Positions 22,686 to 30,429 of a DNA stretch of 64,000 bases are shown piece by piece (the first letter of the stretch is position 1; the number at the start of each line of letters is the position of its first letter). A model generated the notes under the pieces. That model worked only from the letters and a program-made list of their open reading frames with translations, did not search any database and was not told the DNA's origin. Location: positions 21,651 to 85,650 of the IMG/VR virus record IMGVR_UViG_3300025011_000030, one strand, 5' to 3'. Both the position numbers and the translations under genes were made by a program. This stretch comes from a virus.

Positions 22686-23591
22686 ATGGAAGCAGGAAGC
22701 GCGAAAAGAGACCAGGCTTTTGAACTATTCAAAAAACATAACGGCAATATAACTAATCAGCAAATAGCCGACATAGTAGGGGTTAAGCGAGCCACAGTAT
22801 GCGGTTGGCGATATAAATTCCAATGGAACGAAAAACTAAACATAACAACAAAACAATATAAGGCAAATGAGCCACTAATAAATATAGACCCGGATGACAT
22901 ACCTATAGGTACTAATAACTTGAACGAGAAACAAAGATTATTTTGCCTTTATTATGTTAAAAGCTTTAATGCTACCCAAGCAGCTATTAGAGCTGGGTAC
23001 TCTAGGAACTCAGCTTACACAATAGGACATGACCTCTTAGGAAAACCCAGAATCATTTCCTGTATTCGTGAAATAAAAAGTAAAATGCGTAAAGAGGTAT
23101 TCGTAGATAGTACAGATGTGTTAGATAAACATTGTAAAATAGCTTTCGCCGACATGACTGATTTTGTTGAGTTTGGGCAAAAGGCCGACCCAGTACCACC
23201 TGACCAGTCACCCGGCACTAATACGCCGCCTCAGGTCAGTAACTACGTGCATTTGAAGTCAAGTGATGAAGTTGACGGTTCGCTGATTCAAAGTATAAAA
23301 GTAGGTAAAGACGGTGCTGTGACTGTTAAGCTACAAGACAAGTCTAAGTCGCTGGATACTTTAACAAGGTATATGGATTTAACACCTGATAGGCATAAGC
23401 GGCACATTGAGGAAGAAAAACTCGCACTCTCAAAAGAGCAGTTTGCATTAACTAAACTGAAGGTAATGAAAGAGTTACAGCTCGCCAACGAGCCTGCTCG
23501 TGATGCGAGTAATATGACTGATGAAGAACGGAGGGCGAGAATAGATGCCCTTATCGCCAGAAGAAGAGCTGGAGCTGCAGCAACTTCTTGA
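22686..23591 (+). CDS. terS: Terminase small subunit
   Basis: 301 residues. An N-terminal HTH (ITNQQIADIVGVKRATVCGW) is followed by a second DNA-binding region NEKQRLFCLYYVKSFNATQ and AAIRAGYSRNSAYTIG, the Terminase_2 signature, then a coiled C-terminus. It recognises the packaging site and recruits the large subunit. ATG 22686; the end overlaps terL by 47 bases. Confidence 0.93.
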   Translation: MEAGSAKRDQAFELFKKHNGNITNQQIADIVGVKRATVCGWRYKFQWNEKLNITTKQYKANEPLINIDPDDIPIGTNNLNEKQRLFCLYYVKSFNATQAAIRAGYSRNSAYTIGHDLLGKPRIISCIREIKSKMRKEVFVDSTDVLDKHCKIAFADMTDFVEFGQKADPVPPDQSPGTNTPPQVSNYVHLKSSDEVDGSLIQSIKVGKDGAVTVKLQDKSKSLDTLTRYMDLTPDRHKRHIEEEKLALSKEQFALTKLKVMKELQLANEPARDASNMTDEERRARIDALIARRRAGAAATS

Positions 23592-25110
23592 AGAAGAAGC
23601 TCAGCATATGGGCCGGCAATGTTTACTTGACTTTACCTTATATACATACCTGGCCTACGAGGTTAATTGGCATCATGAGGTACTGTGCGATTATTTAGAT
23701 AAGTTTGTTTCCGGCGAGGTTAAACGCCTTATGATATTCTTACCTCCCAGGAACGGCAAAAGTGAGCTTGTTTCTCGGCGATTACCGGCATATATACTGG
23801 GCAAAGACCCGGATGCAAGTATTATAGCCACTAGCTATACAGCCGATTTGTCTAGTATGATGAACAGGGATGTGCAACGTATACTGGACAGCAATGATTA
23901 TTCTAATTTATTCCCGGAAACTCGGTTATTTGGGTCAAACGTTAGGACGGTTGCTAAGGGTAGTTATTTAAGAAACTCGGACATTTTTGAGGTAGTAGGC
24001 CATAAAGGCGTTTATAAAAGCGCAGGTGTAGGTGGGGCTATTACTGGTATGGGCTGTAAGTACGGTATTATAGACGACCCTATTAAAAACAGGGCTGAAG
24101 CCGAGTCAATCACTTACCGTAACGCACTTTGGGCCTGGTATACGTCAACATTCTACACCAGGCTCGAGAAGGATGCTCGAGTACTAATAACCTTAACTCG
24201 CTGGCACGAGGATGATTTAGCTGGTAGGCTTTTAAAGTTAGCTCACGAAAACCCTGACGCCGACCAGTGGGAAGTGATAACATTCCCGGCGTTAGCTGAA
24301 GAAATTAAGCATTCAGCCGACATAAGACAAACAGGTGAGGCATTATGGCCGGGTAAATACCCACTGAAAGAGCTCAGTACAATGAAGGCGACAATGGGTA
24401 GTTACGAGTGGAATGCCTTAATGCAGCAGCGGCCCAGCTCTGTTGGAGGTAACATCATACAAAGACAGTGGTGGAAGTATTGGCACTTCAGGGGTCAGAA
24501 CTTACCTCCGGTCACCGTTAAAACACCTGACGGCGAGTACATTTTAATTGATTCTGAAGAGCTGCCACTTAGTTTTGACGAGTTAATACAGTCTTGGGAT
24601 ATGGCCTTCAAAGATACTAAAGCCAGTGCCTATGTAGTAGGGCAGGTTTGGGCTCGCAGTAAAGCCCGTAAGTACTTACTTGACCAACTCCGAGATAAGA
24701 TGGACTTTGTTAAAACCATACAGGCGGTTAAAACCCTAACAACTAAATGGCCTAAAGCTGTGGGTAAACTTGTAGAGGATAAAGCCAACGGGCCTGCCGT
24801 TATATCGGCCTTAAAGCGCGATGTACAAGGTTTAATTGAGGTACAGCCTGACGGTACTAAAGAGGCTAGAGCGTTTGCTGTATCGCCTCAAATCGAGGCC
24901 GGCAACGTGTATTTACCGCACCCAATGATATTTAACTGGGTAGGCGATTTTCTAGAAGAGGTTACAAATTTTCCTAACAGTGTATACAAAGATCAGGTTG
25001 ATGCAATGACCCAGGCATTAAGTCGCTTGGGTAAAAATACTACTCCGGCAAAAGATGCACTGGCCGGCGTAAATAACCCGCGTAGTAGGGCTTCACAGAT
25101 GCATTGGTAA
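23545..25110 (+). CDS. terL: Terminase large subunit
   Basis: 521 residues. ATPase part with FLPPRNGKSE (Walker A, about residues 66-73), YGIIDDP (Walker B) and a TRWHEDDL coupling segment; nuclease part with SWDMAFK and later DQVDAMTQAL acidic residues. It drives DNA into the prohead and cuts it. The overlap with terS implies coupled translation. The packaging strategy (cos or pac) cannot be read from this sequence. Confidence 0.95.
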   Translation: MPLSPEEELELQQLLEEEAQHMGRQCLLDFTLYTYLAYEVNWHHEVLCDYLDKFVSGEVKRLMIFLPPRNGKSELVSRRLPAYILGKDPDASIIATSYTADLSSMMNRDVQRILDSNDYSNLFPETRLFGSNVRTVAKGSYLRNSDIFEVVGHKGVYKSAGVGGAITGMGCKYGIIDDPIKNRAEAESITYRNALWAWYTSTFYTRLEKDARVLITLTRWHEDDLAGRLLKLAHENPDADQWEVITFPALAEEIKHSADIRQTGEALWPGKYPLKELSTMKATMGSYEWNALMQQRPSSVGGNIIQRQWWKYWHFRGQNLPPVTVKTPDGEYILIDSEELPLSFDELIQSWDMAFKDTKASAYVVGQVWARSKARKYLLDQLRDKMDFVKTIQAVKTLTTKWPKAVGKLVEDKANGPAVISALKRDVQGLIEVQPDGTKEARAFAVSPQIEAGNVYLPHPMIFNWVGDFLEEVTNFPNSVYKDQVDAMTQALSRLGKNTTPAKDALAGVNNPRSRASQMHW

Positions 25111-25163
25111 ACTTACTATAAATGCAAAAGTTCCTATTTGTTTAAATATTGGAGTTGGTTGAA

Positions 25164-25352
25164 ATAGCTAAATACGTTATTGATGGTATATTATTTCAAC
25201 ATAAATTTGGAATTATCCCTTACCCTGAACAGCAAAGTAACGATACTGCCGACAACAAAAACGCCTCAGCTGACATGGAGATCTATAAAACATTTCACCA
25301 CAGTGCATTAATGGCCTGTGGTGGAGGCGGTGGTGGTGGAGGTGGTAGCTAG
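25164..25352 (+). CDS. Small protein with oligoglycine tail, possible ATA start
   Basis: About 62 residues ending in a run of ten or more glycines encoded by GGTGGAGGC-like repeats. ATA 25164 (ATA GCT) sits 9 bases after TTGGAG; TTG 25149 overlaps that site. No domain recognised. The glycine tail may arise from repeat expansion. Confidence 0.45.
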   Translation: MAKYVIDGILFQHKFGIIPYPEQQSNDTADNKNASADMEIYKTFHHSALMACGGGGGGGGGS

Positions 25353-25745
25353 CTGTTAACGAGTACTAATAGCTTATAAGTTCCTATTCGTTTATAGTAG
25401 TCTAGTGCTTAAAATGGCTAAGGTGTAGGTTTTACCCCGGGTAAAACATTGCACAAAACAGGTTTTAACCTGTTTTTGCTGTAGGAACGACGAAATCTTG
25501 CATTGAAAACGGTCGTTCCATGTAGGAACTACATACGAATTAGACCATTTCCTTAGGAAATATACCGATAATTATACGAGTTCCTTAGGAAATATATAGC
25601 ATAAACAAGTGAGTTTCCTGTGTTCCTGCACAAAAAGTAGCCCTTTTTATTAGGTTGGTGTTTTACCCGGGGTAAATACCATACTTTTGCTGGTTTAATA
25701 TTAAACGTTACTTTAGAATATGAAATGACAAGGGAGGTCACTACA
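25353..25745 (+). other. Non-coding region dense in palindromes
   Basis: 393 bases with no gene. It holds GTTTTACCCCGGGTAAAAC (25429-25447) and a near copy at 25660-25677, AACAGGTT/AACCTGTT with T5 (25457-25477), GGAACGAC/GTCGTTCC (25483-25519), and TTCCTTAGGAA twice (25549-25559, 25581-25591). AAGTTCCTAT repeats at 25133, 25378 and, varied, 25967. Possible operator cluster, packaging site or origin. Confidence 0.6.
25457..25477 (+). terminator. Terminator-like hairpin
   Basis: AACAGGTT and AACCTGTT around TT, followed by TTTTT. Ends the terminase transcript region. Confidence 0.55.
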
Positions 25746-25964
25746 ATGTACCCTATTATGCAGGTTGTTCACCGTTCAATAAACAGTGATTTGTTAAAAG
25801 TATTGAAAGCTAATAAACATACCTGCAAACGAGTTTATGACTCAGCTGGTATGTATTGTACTTATACGAACTGTCCTAAAGAAGAACTAAAAAGAATAGC
25901 TGTTGAACTTGGTTACAAGATCAGAGAAACTGAGCTTGAAATAAGTGAGATTACTCGTACATAA
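25746..25964 (+). CDS. Hypothetical protein (72 aa)
   Basis: ATG after GGGAGGTCAC. Contains two cysteine-threonine stretches and a helical ELKRIAVELGYKIRE part. No domain recognised. Confidence 0.6.
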   Translation: MYPIMQVVHRSINSDLLKVLKANKHTCKRVYDSAGMYCTYTNCPKEELKRIAVELGYKIRETELEISEITRT

Positions 25965-26097
25965 TAAGTTCCATATAAACGTCGTTAAAAACTGTGGGTG
26001 CTTAAGGGTATTACCCGCTATAATCGAAACCGTATACGGGCAAGCTACAGCGCAGGCTGAATGATTAAAATACTATTTAGAGCCACTATTACCTCAG

Positions 26098-26127
26098 CTT
26101 AAAAAGAGTCATACTTCTTTTTATATA
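26098..26127 (+). promoter_or_regulatory. CTTAAAAA / TATATA promoter-like element 5
   Basis: CTTAAAAA at 26098 and TATATA at 26122-26127. No hairpin overlaps it; it precedes the HAD gene by about 35 bases. Confidence 0.6.
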
Positions 26128-26161
26128 ATGTAGTGAAACTTATATGAAGGGAGTAGTTGAA

Positions 26162-26878
26162 TTGACTGTAGACAAACAAAAAAATCCTTCGGTGGGTGCT
26201 GTAAGTAAAAGAGTTTACATTATAGCTATTGACTTTGATGGTTGTATATGTAAGAACGGTTGGCCTGATGCTTCTAAAGGTGAACTTATTTCATCAACGG
26301 TGAACCGTATGCATGAGCAACTAAAGAAAGAACCCAATACTGAGTTTGTTCTTTGGACTTGCCGGGCAGGTAACGACTTGGAAAGTGCCAAGGAATTTAT
26401 CGTTAAGCATAATTTACCCATTTTTATTTTTAACGAACCTCACCCGTCAGTATTCCCTTGGATGACAGGTGCAGAGAAGTGCCGTAAGATATTCGCTCAC
26501 GAGTATTGGGATGATAGGGCTGTAACTGTTAAAGAGGTAGAGGCTACTTCAAAAACAAAACTCGCTCAACTACTTAGCGTTGCTCGTGGGTTATACGTTC
26601 TTCGGGATGAGCCTAACACTATTGACCCTTATATTTGGTTAGCTGCTCAGCTGTTAGGTATTAACGAAAGGTTAGTTAACTACGATCAACGGCATATGGC
26701 TAAAATAAAAGCTCAATACGACACAATAATTGCACTAACTGAAGAGCAAATTAAAGCCGTTTTAAATAGTTGCGAACTTGACAAGGAAACAAGCTTAGTT
26801 GATGACCTTATCAAAATTAAGGTTTTGCTGATGTACCGTCACGAATTTGAACAGTTACCGGAATTTAACGGTTGTTAA
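26162..26878 (+). CDS. HAD-like phosphatase with C-terminal extension
   Basis: 238 residues. HAD motif I IDFDGCIC, then VLWTCRAGNDLESA (motif II region) and WDDRAV (motif IV acidic pair). The first ~120 residues match small phage/bacterial HAD hydrolases acting on nucleotide or sugar phosphates; the remaining ~110 residues are helical and unassigned. TTG 26162 with AAGGGAG upstream. Confidence 0.7.
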   Translation: MTVDKQKNPSVGAVSKRVYIIAIDFDGCICKNGWPDASKGELISSTVNRMHEQLKKEPNTEFVLWTCRAGNDLESAKEFIVKHNLPIFIFNEPHPSVFPWMTGAEKCRKIFAHEYWDDRAVTVKEVEATSKTKLAQLLSVARGLYVLRDEPNTIDPYIWLAAQLLGINERLVNYDQRHMAKIKAQYDTIIALTEEQIKAVLNSCELDKETSLVDDLIKIKVLLMYRHEFEQLPEFNGC

Positions 26879-26896
26879 TTGAGGAGTGAATATTAG

Positions 26897-27109
26897 GTGC
26901 TAACCAAACTATTACAGGCTAAAGTGAGCGACCTCGAGAATGAGGTAACCACTTTAAAGAACCAGGTGATTGGACTGGAAAAACAGAGTAATCACTATCG
27001 TAGCGAGTTAAAGTCTTTCACCGAGCAGGTGTTAGCCAACTTGGCTGTAGTGATAGCTAACTCTAAAGATACTGTTAAACGAGATTCAGCGATTATACTT
27101 AGACAGTAG
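26897..27109 (+). CDS. Coiled-coil protein (70 aa)
   Basis: GTG after GAGGAG. Regular heptads (VSDLENEVTTLKNQVIGLEK) predict a coiled coil over the first half. Function unknown. Confidence 0.6.
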   Translation: MLTKLLQAKVSDLENEVTTLKNQVIGLEKQSNHYRSELKSFTEQVLANLAVVIANSKDTVKRDSAIILRQ

Positions 27110-27151
27110 TCTGGTTATTTTGTTGCAAGGTTTTAGTAGGGAGGAAGTAGC

Positions 27152-27331
27152 TTGAGCGAATTAAAGCCCTGTCCTTTTTGTGGCGGTGAAGCGAAGATTA
27201 ATAAAATGCCTTATGGAGATACCTATAAAGTTACTTGTTATGGTTGTGGTATAACTATTGGGTTTACTTATAGTCATATTCACCCAAAGACGAAGGAAGA
27301 AGCTGTGACTGCGTGGAATACGAGAAATTAG
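27152..27331 (+). CDS. Lar-like restriction alleviation family protein
   Basis: 59 residues. Starts LKPCPFCGG, followed by a CYGCG pair and a closing EEAVTAWNTR, the full signature of the Lar-type zinc-ribbon family. Lar of Rac prophage eases EcoK restriction, but many family members are untested, so anti-restriction is a family-level guess. TTG with GGGAGG upstream. Confidence 0.75.
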   Translation: MSELKPCPFCGGEAKINKMPYGDTYKVTCYGCGITIGFTYSHIHPKTKEEAVTAWNTRN

Positions 27332-27334
27332 TAC

Positions 27335-27368
27335 CAAAAAAGCAGTAGGCTTTTAGTAGCCTACTGCT
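27335..27368 (-). terminator. Terminator of the minus-strand gene (possibly bidirectional)
   Basis: AGCAGTAGGC (27341-27350) pairs with GCCTACTGCT (27359-27368). The A6 run at 27335-27340 reads as T6 on the minus strand, giving a standard terminator in that direction. Confidence 0.8.
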
Positions 27369-27377
27369 ATAATTTGC

Positions 27378-27548
27378 TTACATGTATCCTCCACTCTTAC
27401 GGGTTACTTTTACTTCTTTAGGTATAACTGGAGCGACTGGCTGTGATACAATAACTTGCTCTTTAGGTATAACTGGCACTGACGGTTGAGCTACTACAGG
27501 AGTGATTTCTGTTCTATTTACAACCGGGATAACTTTTACATTTTTCAT
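27378..27548 (-). CDS. Pro/Val-rich small protein, only minus-strand gene
   Basis: 56 residues. ATG (complement 27546-27548) with GGGAGGTCAA upstream. The chain contains PVIPKE twice and ends VTRKSGGYM; low complexity and probably disordered with a basic end. It has a full promoter (27588-27616) and terminator on its own strand, so it is a complete unit opposed to the surrounding operon. Function unknown. Confidence 0.75.
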   Translation of the reverse strand: MKNVKVIPVVNRTEITPVVAQPSVPVIPKEQVIVSQPVAPVIPKEVKVTRKSGGYM

Positions 27549-27587
27549 ATTGTTGACCTCCCTTTAATTTGTTTTCCTCTTTCTACT

Positions 27588-27616
27588 ATTATAATCGTTA
27601 TTGAGGAAATAGACAA
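27588..27616 (-). promoter_or_regulatory. Sigma-A promoter on the minus strand
   Basis: On the minus strand TTGTCT (27611-27616), exactly 17 bases, TATAAT (27588-27593). Confidence 0.85.
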
Positions 27617-27716
27617 TAGTTTTTTTAAATATTTTTGAATAGTAACAGCGAGTAAGAGGTTAATTCCTCTTACTCTTTCACTTTGTAACACGTTACCCTA
27701 ATAAGGAGGTGATATC

Positions 27717-29927
27717 ATAGCAACTCAACAAATTTCACTACAGGAAATAGGTGCAGCTACCCGATCACTATTTAACCGCATGTCCGATACAGAGTACCTA
27801 TCCATACTAAAGTGGCCGTATTGTTTTACTATTTATGATAAGATGCGCCGCTCAGACGCCCAAATACAGGCGTTACTTTATTGTTTGGAGTTACCTTTGA
27901 GATCAACCAGGTGGTATGTAGAGCCGTATGATAAGAACGACCCTAAGTCGGTGCAGATAGCCGAGTACATTGAGGAAAACTTATTCTCCGGCCCACCTAA
28001 AGGGCTAAGTACCCATTGGGACGATTTTATCCGGCTTACTTGTTTAATGTTTCCATTTGGGCATAGCGTATTTGAGAAGGTTTATGAGGTTGATAATAAA
28101 GGATACGCTAAATGGAAGAAATTCGCCGAAAGACCTCAGGAAACAATAAAAGACTTTACCTATGATGAAAAAGGTGGACCGATATTTATTGAGCAGTATG
28201 CAGCCGGGACTTCTTTTGTGCAAATACCTGTAGAGAACAGCTTAATTTTTACTCACCGTAAAGAAGGTGGGAGGCTACACGGTATCTCGGCTTTACGAGC
28301 ACCGTATAAACACTGGTTTATCAAAGACTTCCTACTTAAAATCAGTAACATTGGTATTGAGAAGAACTATGTAGGAACGCCTGTCGCCAGGCTACCTGAA
28401 AATATAGTTGAAGGCGACAAGGAAGAAGCTGAAAAGATAGTAAGTAACTTGCGGTCAGGTCAGGATGCTGGGGTAGTATTACCTTATGGATTTACCCTTG
28501 ATATGTTTGAAGGTAAGCGAACCGCAGTAGAAGTTCTACCTTACATTCAGTATCAGGATGAAATGATTGCAAAGGCTTTTCTAGCACATTTCCTTCAGTT
28601 AGGTACTGGGAGCGTCGGTAGTTTCGCGTTAGGTAAAGACCAAAGTGACTTCTTTTTAATGTCTCTAAACGCCCAAGGTAACTATATTTGTAACACGATT
28701 AATAGCTATGCCATACCGCAGTTAGTTGACTATAACTGGGATGTAGAAGGTTACCCGAAACTTCGCTGTGATAAAGTAGGTGGTCGCGATACTACAGGTT
28801 TAATTACAGGTGTATCCTCGCTTGTAGCTCAACAAATTATACTGCCGGATCAGGGACTAGAAGAATTTATGCGCGACGTGCTAGCCTTACCCGAGGTTGA
28901 CGAGGATACTATACGAGGCGGCCCAGCTGAAGCATTTGCACAAACTGTTGATGCCGATGGAAACTCTATAAATCCTCAACCTAACAAGCCTGCAGCGAAA
29001 AAGCCTGTTACTCCAGAAGACGGACCACCGAAACTTGATCATAAAGTCGTACCTGTTGACGAGGATGAATCAATAAAGGCTACTGAATGTGGTTGCGGAG
29101 GTAAGCAACTTTCGGATAATGCCGGTATAAAATGGCGCAGGGATTTGACTGTATACGAAAAGCGAATAAAGTTCGCCGATATTAAAGACGAGTTTGATAC
29201 CTCGGAGGCCGAGTTTGTTAAACAGGGAACAAGTATATTAGGCGAACAGTTTGCTCCGTTTTTAAAACAATTAGCCATACTTATTCAAGAAGGTAAGTGG
29301 GAAGAAATAAGTAACTTAACTATTAACAATGGGCCGTTACTCACCTATGTTGAAAGTTACCTTACAGGGTTATTCAACTTCGGTGTCGGTCAGACAGCTG
29401 ATGAACTAGATACTGAAGCACCTGATACTGTGCCTGACGTCAACAAACAACTAATCGCAGTCAGGTCGGCCACAGTAGCAGAGAAGACTATTGTACTCCT
29501 TCGTAGCAAAGTGATTTTTGATACTTTAAATAGTGTTGAGTCTGGAACTAAGCCGAAGGATGCTGTTAAGCAGGCTGAACAAGGGTTGAAAGATGTAATG
29601 AAGAAAGAGTTAGACGGTCATGCAACGGTTCAAACTGCATGGGCCATAAACTCAGGTCGTCATTTTGTTGCAGGTGATAGTGGCGTAAAGGTTGCACAGT
29701 ACTCAGCCATTTTGGACGACCGTACTTGTGCACTATGCCGTGAATTGGACGGGCAGATATTTGACGTAACTTCAAAAGAGTTTAAGAAGTTTACTCCTCC
29801 GGTGCATAATCGGTGCCGGTGCATATTTGCTTATATAATGCCTGACGAAGCTAACCCACCCGACCCGAATTTCAAACCACCTTCAGACGACATAGTTCAA
29901 CGTCATGGAAGCTTTGTACCTAAATAA
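27717..29927 (+). CDS. Portal protein (Mu gp29/DUF935-like) fused to a MuF-type domain; ATA start
   Basis: 736 residues. The first ~430 residues follow DUF935 portals (RSDAQIQALLYCLELPLRST, WKKFAERPQ, AFLAHFLQLGTG). The last ~180 residues carry the MuF/gp7 head-morphogenesis signature: AWAINSGRHF, ILDDRTCALCRELDGQIF, PPVHNRCRC. It forms the DNA gate of the capsid and probably carries the minor head protein with it. AAGGAGGTGA (27703-27712) places initiation at ATA 27717; the first ATG is 27780. In-frame stop at 27702. Confidence 0.9.
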   Translation: MATQQISLQEIGAATRSLFNRMSDTEYLSILKWPYCFTIYDKMRRSDAQIQALLYCLELPLRSTRWYVEPYDKNDPKSVQIAEYIEENLFSGPPKGLSTHWDDFIRLTCLMFPFGHSVFEKVYEVDNKGYAKWKKFAERPQETIKDFTYDEKGGPIFIEQYAAGTSFVQIPVENSLIFTHRKEGGRLHGISALRAPYKHWFIKDFLLKISNIGIEKNYVGTPVARLPENIVEGDKEEAEKIVSNLRSGQDAGVVLPYGFTLDMFEGKRTAVEVLPYIQYQDEMIAKAFLAHFLQLGTGSVGSFALGKDQSDFFLMSLNAQGNYICNTINSYAIPQLVDYNWDVEGYPKLRCDKVGGRDTTGLITGVSSLVAQQIILPDQGLEEFMRDVLALPEVDEDTIRGGPAEAFAQTVDADGNSINPQPNKPAAKKPVTPEDGPPKLDHKVVPVDEDESIKATECGCGGKQLSDNAGIKWRRDLTVYEKRIKFADIKDEFDTSEAEFVKQGTSILGEQFAPFLKQLAILIQEGKWEEISNLTINNGPLLTYVESYLTGLFNFGVGQTADELDTEAPDTVPDVNKQLIAVRSATVAEKTIVLLRSKVIFDTLNSVESGTKPKDAVKQAEQGLKDVMKKELDGHATVQTAWAINSGRHFVAGDSGVKVAQYSAILDDRTCALCRELDGQIFDVTSKEFKKFTPPVHNRCRCIFAYIMPDEANPPDPNFKPPSDDIVQRHGSFVPK

Positions 29928-29945
29928 AAAGAAGGTTATAACAAA

Positions 29946-30413
29946 ATGATTAAGTATGCTGACATTATTAGTGATTCAATCGTCGACGGCCCAGGTATTA
30001 GGGTCGTCGCTTTTCTTTAAGGTTGTCCTAGAGTTTGTGAGGGTTGTCATAACCTTACCCTCTGTTCAACCGAAGGTGGTATACTAACTACCGAAGAAGA
30101 ATTCGCCGAACTACTGCTGAGTAAATTAACTCCTCTGCATACTGGAGTAACTTTCAGTGGCGGTGATCCGTTAATGCAGGCCGAGGCATTAAATAATGTA
30201 ATAAAATTTTTACGTTTTCGACAAACAGGACTTGACATATGGGTTTATACCGGGTATATTTACGACGAGGTAAAGGATCTACCTGTGATGCAGATGATTG
30301 ACGTATTGGTTGATGGGCCGTTTATTGCAGAGAAGAAAAGCTTGAACTGTGCTTTTCGGGGATCGTCTAACCAACGAGTCATTGAAATTAAATCCGGAAA
30401 ACTGTTATTTTAA
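29946..30413 (+). pseudogene. nrdG: Anaerobic ribonucleotide reductase activase, interrupted by in-frame TAA
   Basis: ATG 29946 gives MIKYADIISDSIVDGPGIRVVAFL, then TAA at 30018, then GCPRVCEGCHNL in the same frame, the CxxxCxxC radical-SAM cluster site, followed by TFSGGDPL and LVDGPFIAEKK. The stop stands where family members have Gln (FLQGC). Full length would be 155 residues, normal for NrdG, which makes the glycyl radical on NrdD. Without readthrough or correction it is inactive. It is embedded between head genes, 19 kb from nrdD. Confidence 0.85.
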
Positions 30414-30429
30414 AGAGGAGGTGAACTTT

